A DNA stretch of 64,000 bases from Lachnospiraceae bacterium (GTDB lineage Bacteria; Bacillota; Clostridia; Lachnospirales; Lachnospiraceae): the NCBI GenBank assembly GCA_024684055.1, contig JAIKXN010000166.1, positions 1 through 64,000 on the forward strand. The letters are read 5' to 3'. Made by a program: the position numbers and the translations under genes. Under the pieces are notes generated by a model. The model saw nothing but the letters and a program-made list of their open reading frames with translations. It made no database searches and was not told where the DNA came from. Each line of letters starts with the position of its first letter. The first letter of the stretch is position 1. Of this stretch, positions 61,240-64,000 are shown one piece after another.

Positions 61240-64000
61240 ATGTATAACAAGGTCGAAACCGACTTGAACTTCGTCGGAAGAGAGAAAGAAGTAGAAAATT
61301 TCTGGAAAGAAAATGACATTTTCAGAAAAAGTATGGAAAACAGAAAGGAAGGACCGACATATACTTTCTATGACGGACCGCCTACTGCAAACGGTAAGCC
61401 TCATATCGGACACGTGCTTACCAGAGTTATAAAGGACATGATTCCCAGATACCGTACCATGAAAGGTTACATGGTTCCGAGAAAAGCGGGATGGGATACT
61501 CACGGTCTTCCCGTTGAACTTGAAGTTGAAAAGCTTCTCGGTCTTAACGGAAAAGAGCAGATCGAAGAATACGGAATGGAGCCCTTCATTGACAAATGCA
61601 AGGAATCCGTCTGGAAATACAAAGGCATGTGGGAGGATTTCTCCGGTACTGTCGGATTCTGGGCAGACATGGACGATCCTTACGTAACATATCATGACAA
61701 CTACATTGAGTCTGAGTGGTGGGCACTTAAAGAAATCTGGAACAAGGGCCTCCTTTACAAAGGCTTTAAGATCGTGCCTTACTGCCCTCGCTGCGGAACT
61801 CCTCTTTCAACAGCAGAAGTTTCACAGGGCTACAAGACATTAAAAGAGCGTTCAGCCATCGTTCGTTTCAAAGTCAAGGGTGAAGATGCATTCTTCCTTG
61901 CATGGACGACAACACCCTGGACACTTCCTTCGAACGTTGCACTTTGCGTGAACCCTTCCGATGAGTACTGCAAGGTAAAGGCAATCGACGGAAATACATA
62001 CTACATGGCTAAAGCACTTCTTGACAGCGTTCTTTCTCCGCTCTCAAAAGAAGGCGAAGCCGCTTATGAAATCCTTGAATCATACACAGGAAAAGACCTT
62101 GAATATAAAGAATATGAACCTTTATACGAATGCGCAGCCAAAGTGGCAGAAAAGCAGAACAAGAAAGGTTTCTTCGTAACATGTGACGATTACGTTACAA
62201 TGTCAGACGGCACGGGTATCGTTCATATCGCACCTGCTTTCGGTGAAGACGATGCCAATGTAGGAAGAAATTACGATCTTCCTTTCGTACAGATGGTTGA
62301 CGACAAGGGCGTTATGCTCGATGAAACTCCTTTCGGCGGTATGAGATGCAAACCCACACAGGCTGAAATGGACAGAGGCGTTATCAGTGCCGACCCCGAA
62401 GTTATCAAAGAGCTTTCTTCAAGAAAACTCCTCTTTGATGCTCCCAAGTTCGAACACGAATATCCTCACTGCTGGAGATGTGACACTCCGCTCATCTACT
62501 ATGCAAGAGAGTCATGGTACATCAAGGAAACAGCAGTAAGAGACGATCTTATCAGAAACAACAACACCGTAAACTGGATTCCCGAATCAATCGGTAAGGG
62601 AAGATTCGGCAACTGGCTTGAGAACATTCAGGACTGGGCTATTTCAAGAAACCGTTACTGGGGTACTCCGCTTAACATCTGGGAGTGCGAATGCGGCAAG
62701 TTTGAATGTATCGGAAGCAGAGAAGAATTAAAAGAAAAGAGCGGTATCGCTGATGCCGACAAGATAGAACTTCACCGTCCGTATATCGACACCGTTACCA
62801 TCAAGTGTCCGGACTGCGGAAAGGAAATGCACAGAGTTCCCGAAGTTATCGACTGTTGGTTTGACTCAGGTGCGATGCCTTTTGCACAGCATCATTATCC
62901 TTTCGAAAACAAGGAACTTTTTGAATCACAGTTCCCCGCACAGTTCATCTCCGAAGCTGTTGACCAGACAAGAGGATGGTTCCATTCACTTATGGCCGAG
63001 TCCACACTTCTTTTCAACAAGAGTCCTTATGAAAACGTAATCGTTCTCGGACTCGTACTTGATGAGAACGGTCAGAAGATGAGTAAATCAAAGGGCAATG
63101 CTGTAGATCCTTTCGAAGCATTGAAGAAGCATGGCGCAGATGCCATCAGATGGTATTTCTACACCAACTCGGCTCCCTGGCTTCCCAACAAATTCTCGGA
63201 CGCAACGGTTGTTGAAGGTCAGAGAAAATTCATGGGAACACTCTGGAACACATATGCGTTCTTCGTTCTTTATGCAAATATCGACGAATTCGACGCTACA
63301 AAATACACGCTTGATTACGACAAGCTTCCCGTAATGGATAAGTGGTTATTATCAAGACTCAACACCACGATCCGTGAAGTAGACAACAACCTTGACAATT
63401 ACAGAATCCCCGAAGCAGGCCGTGCACTTGACGATTTCGTTGACGAAATGAGTAACTGGTATGTTCGTCGCGGCAGAGAGCGTTTCTGGGCGAAGGGAAT
63501 GGAGCAGGATAAGATCAACGCTTACATGACTCTTTACACGGCTCTGGTAACGATTGCCAAGACTGCAGCACCCATGATTCCTTTCATGAGTGAGCAGATT
63601 TACAGAAACCTTGTCTGCTCGATCGACAAGAGTGCACCCATTTCGGTTCATCTTTGCGACTTCCCCGAAGTTAACGAGAAGATGATCGATACCGAACTCG
63701 AGAAGAACATGGATGCGGTATTAAAGACTGTAGTTATGGGACGTGCGTGCCGTAACGCTTCTGCTATCAAGAACAGACAGCCTATCGCAAACATGTTTGT
63801 AAAAGCAGACTTCACACTTGATGAGTTCTACAAAGAGATCATCGAGGATGAATTGAATGTAAAAGAAGTTACATTTACGGAAGACGTAAGCGAACTTACA
63901 ACATACAACTTCAAGCCCCAGCTTAAGACCGTAGGTCCCAAGTACGGCAAGCAGCTCGGCGGTATCAAAGCATACCTTTCCGCAGTTGACGGAAACAAGG
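61240..64000 (+). CDS. ileS: Isoleucyl-tRNA synthetase, 5' part (type 2 class)
   Basis: Runs off the window; about 920 residues are seen. Class I motifs: HIGH in DGPPTANGKPHIGHVL and KMSKSKGN near residue 615. Zinc-type CECG and CPDCG lie near residues 485-525. The catalytic context WDTHGLPVELEVEK and DCWFDSGAMPFAQ is typical of the eukaryal-like IleRS2 type (about 1040 residues), less so of the Escherichia coli type. AAAAGGAGTTTTACT precedes the start. It charges tRNA-Ile. Confidence 0.93.
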   Translation, partial: MYNKVETDLNFVGREKEVENFWKENDIFRKSMENRKEGPTYTFYDGPPTANGKPHIGHVLTRVIKDMIPRYRTMKGYMVPRKAGWDTHGLPVELEVEKLLGLNGKEQIEEYGMEPFIDKCKESVWKYKGMWEDFSGTVGFWADMDDPYVTYHDNYIESEWWALKEIWNKGLLYKGFKIVPYCPRCGTPLSTAEVSQGYKTLKERSAIVRFKVKGEDAFFLAWTTTPWTLPSNVALCVNPSDEYCKVKAIDGNTYYMAKALLDSVLSPLSKEGEAAYEILESYTGKDLEYKEYEPLYECAAKVAEKQNKKGFFVTCDDYVTMSDGTGIVHIAPAFGEDDANVGRNYDLPFVQMVDDKGVMLDETPFGGMRCKPTQAEMDRGVISADPEVIKELSSRKLLFDAPKFEHEYPHCWRCDTPLIYYARESWYIKETAVRDDLIRNNNTVNWIPESIGKGRFGNWLENIQDWAISRNRYWGTPLNIWECECGKFECIGSREELKEKSGIADADKIELHRPYIDTVTIKCPDCGKEMHRVPEVIDCWFDSGAMPFAQHHYPFENKELFESQFPAQFISEAVDQTRGWFHSLMAESTLLFNKSPYENVIVLGLVLDENGQKMSKSKGNAVDPFEALKKHGADAIRWYFYTNSAPWLPNKFSDATVVEGQRKFMGTLWNTYAFFVLYANIDEFDATKYTLDYDKLPVMDKWLLSRLNTTIREVDNNLDNYRIPEAGRALDDFVDEMSNWYVRRGRERFWAKGMEQDKINAYMTLYTALVTIAKTAAPMIPFMSEQIYRNLVCSIDKSAPISVHLCDFPEVNEKMIDTELEKNMDAVLKTVVMGRACRNASAIKNRQPIANMFVKADFTLDEFYKEIIEDELNVKEVTFTEDVSELTTYNFKPQLKTVGPKYGKQLGGIKAYLSAVDGNK

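Noticed and set aside
61210-61695. Minus-strand ORF of 161 codons
   Set aside because: It is a shadow of ileS, whose protein on the plus strand has the HIGH motif in this region.

Overview
The window looks like the chromosome of a motile, Gram-positive anaerobe of the Clostridia, most probably a Lachnospiraceae. Pointers are the order DUF951 / rpsF / ssb / rpsR ... gdpP-like / rplI / dnaB, a Firmicutes-type Flp pilus (Tad) locus with a DUF6382-FHA protein, a DUF6472 miniprotein, YtrA-type GntR and LytTR/DUF3021 modules, a flagellin operon, strong AGGAGG ribosome sites and moderate G+C. No tRNA, rRNA, prophage, CRISPR or plasmid gene was seen. Most of the sequence is dense, co-directional core coding.

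Layout. 1-5.2 kb: two ABC exporters, each with a zinc ribbon between an N-terminal domain and the membrane domain, flanking a DUF1854 protein. 5.2-8.9 kb: a YtrA-like repressor with a palindromic operator over its own promoter, an ABC exporter and a lipoprotein. 8.9-14.3 kb: nth, small membrane proteins, an AIR-synthase-like protein, Lrp plus aminotransferase, and trmL. 14.4-17.5 kb (minus strand): ABC-2 exporter with LytTR and DUF3021 regulators. 17.7-21.7 kb (minus): ECF sigma factor with a membrane partner, then a histidine kinase with no response regulator behind an HtrA/PDZ protein that has lost all three catalytic residues. 22-26.6 kb: a 983-residue FliK-like protein, flagellin and FliS. 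26.7-36.6 kb: an 11-gene Tad pilus locus with two prepilin peptidases, Flp pilin, three pseudopilin-like proteins and an FHA protein. 36.7-51.4 kb: mixed housekeeping genes (HIT, murG, long-form pgi, YdcF, FAD dehydrogenase, NlpC/P60, RsmF-like, argC, plsC-like). 51.4-54.1 kb: a DUF805 membrane protein with four YGPP repeats, a radical SAM/SPASM enzyme, a REP-like palindrome, a Cys-rich DUF6472 miniprotein and a small lipoprotein. 54.1-64 kb: sirtuin, DUF951, rpsF-ssb-rpsR, a 212-bp GC-rich element with 15-bp inverted ends, gdpP-rplI-dnaB, a ferredoxin and the 5' part of an ileS of the eukaryal-like (type 2) class.

The most interesting points are the YGPP-repeat protein next to the radical SAM/SPASM enzyme, the pseudoprotease-kinase pair, the GC-rich inverted-repeat element after rpsR, the REP-like palindrome that supplies a stop codon, and a recurring pattern of short tandem duplications sitting at or just past gene 3' ends at six places.
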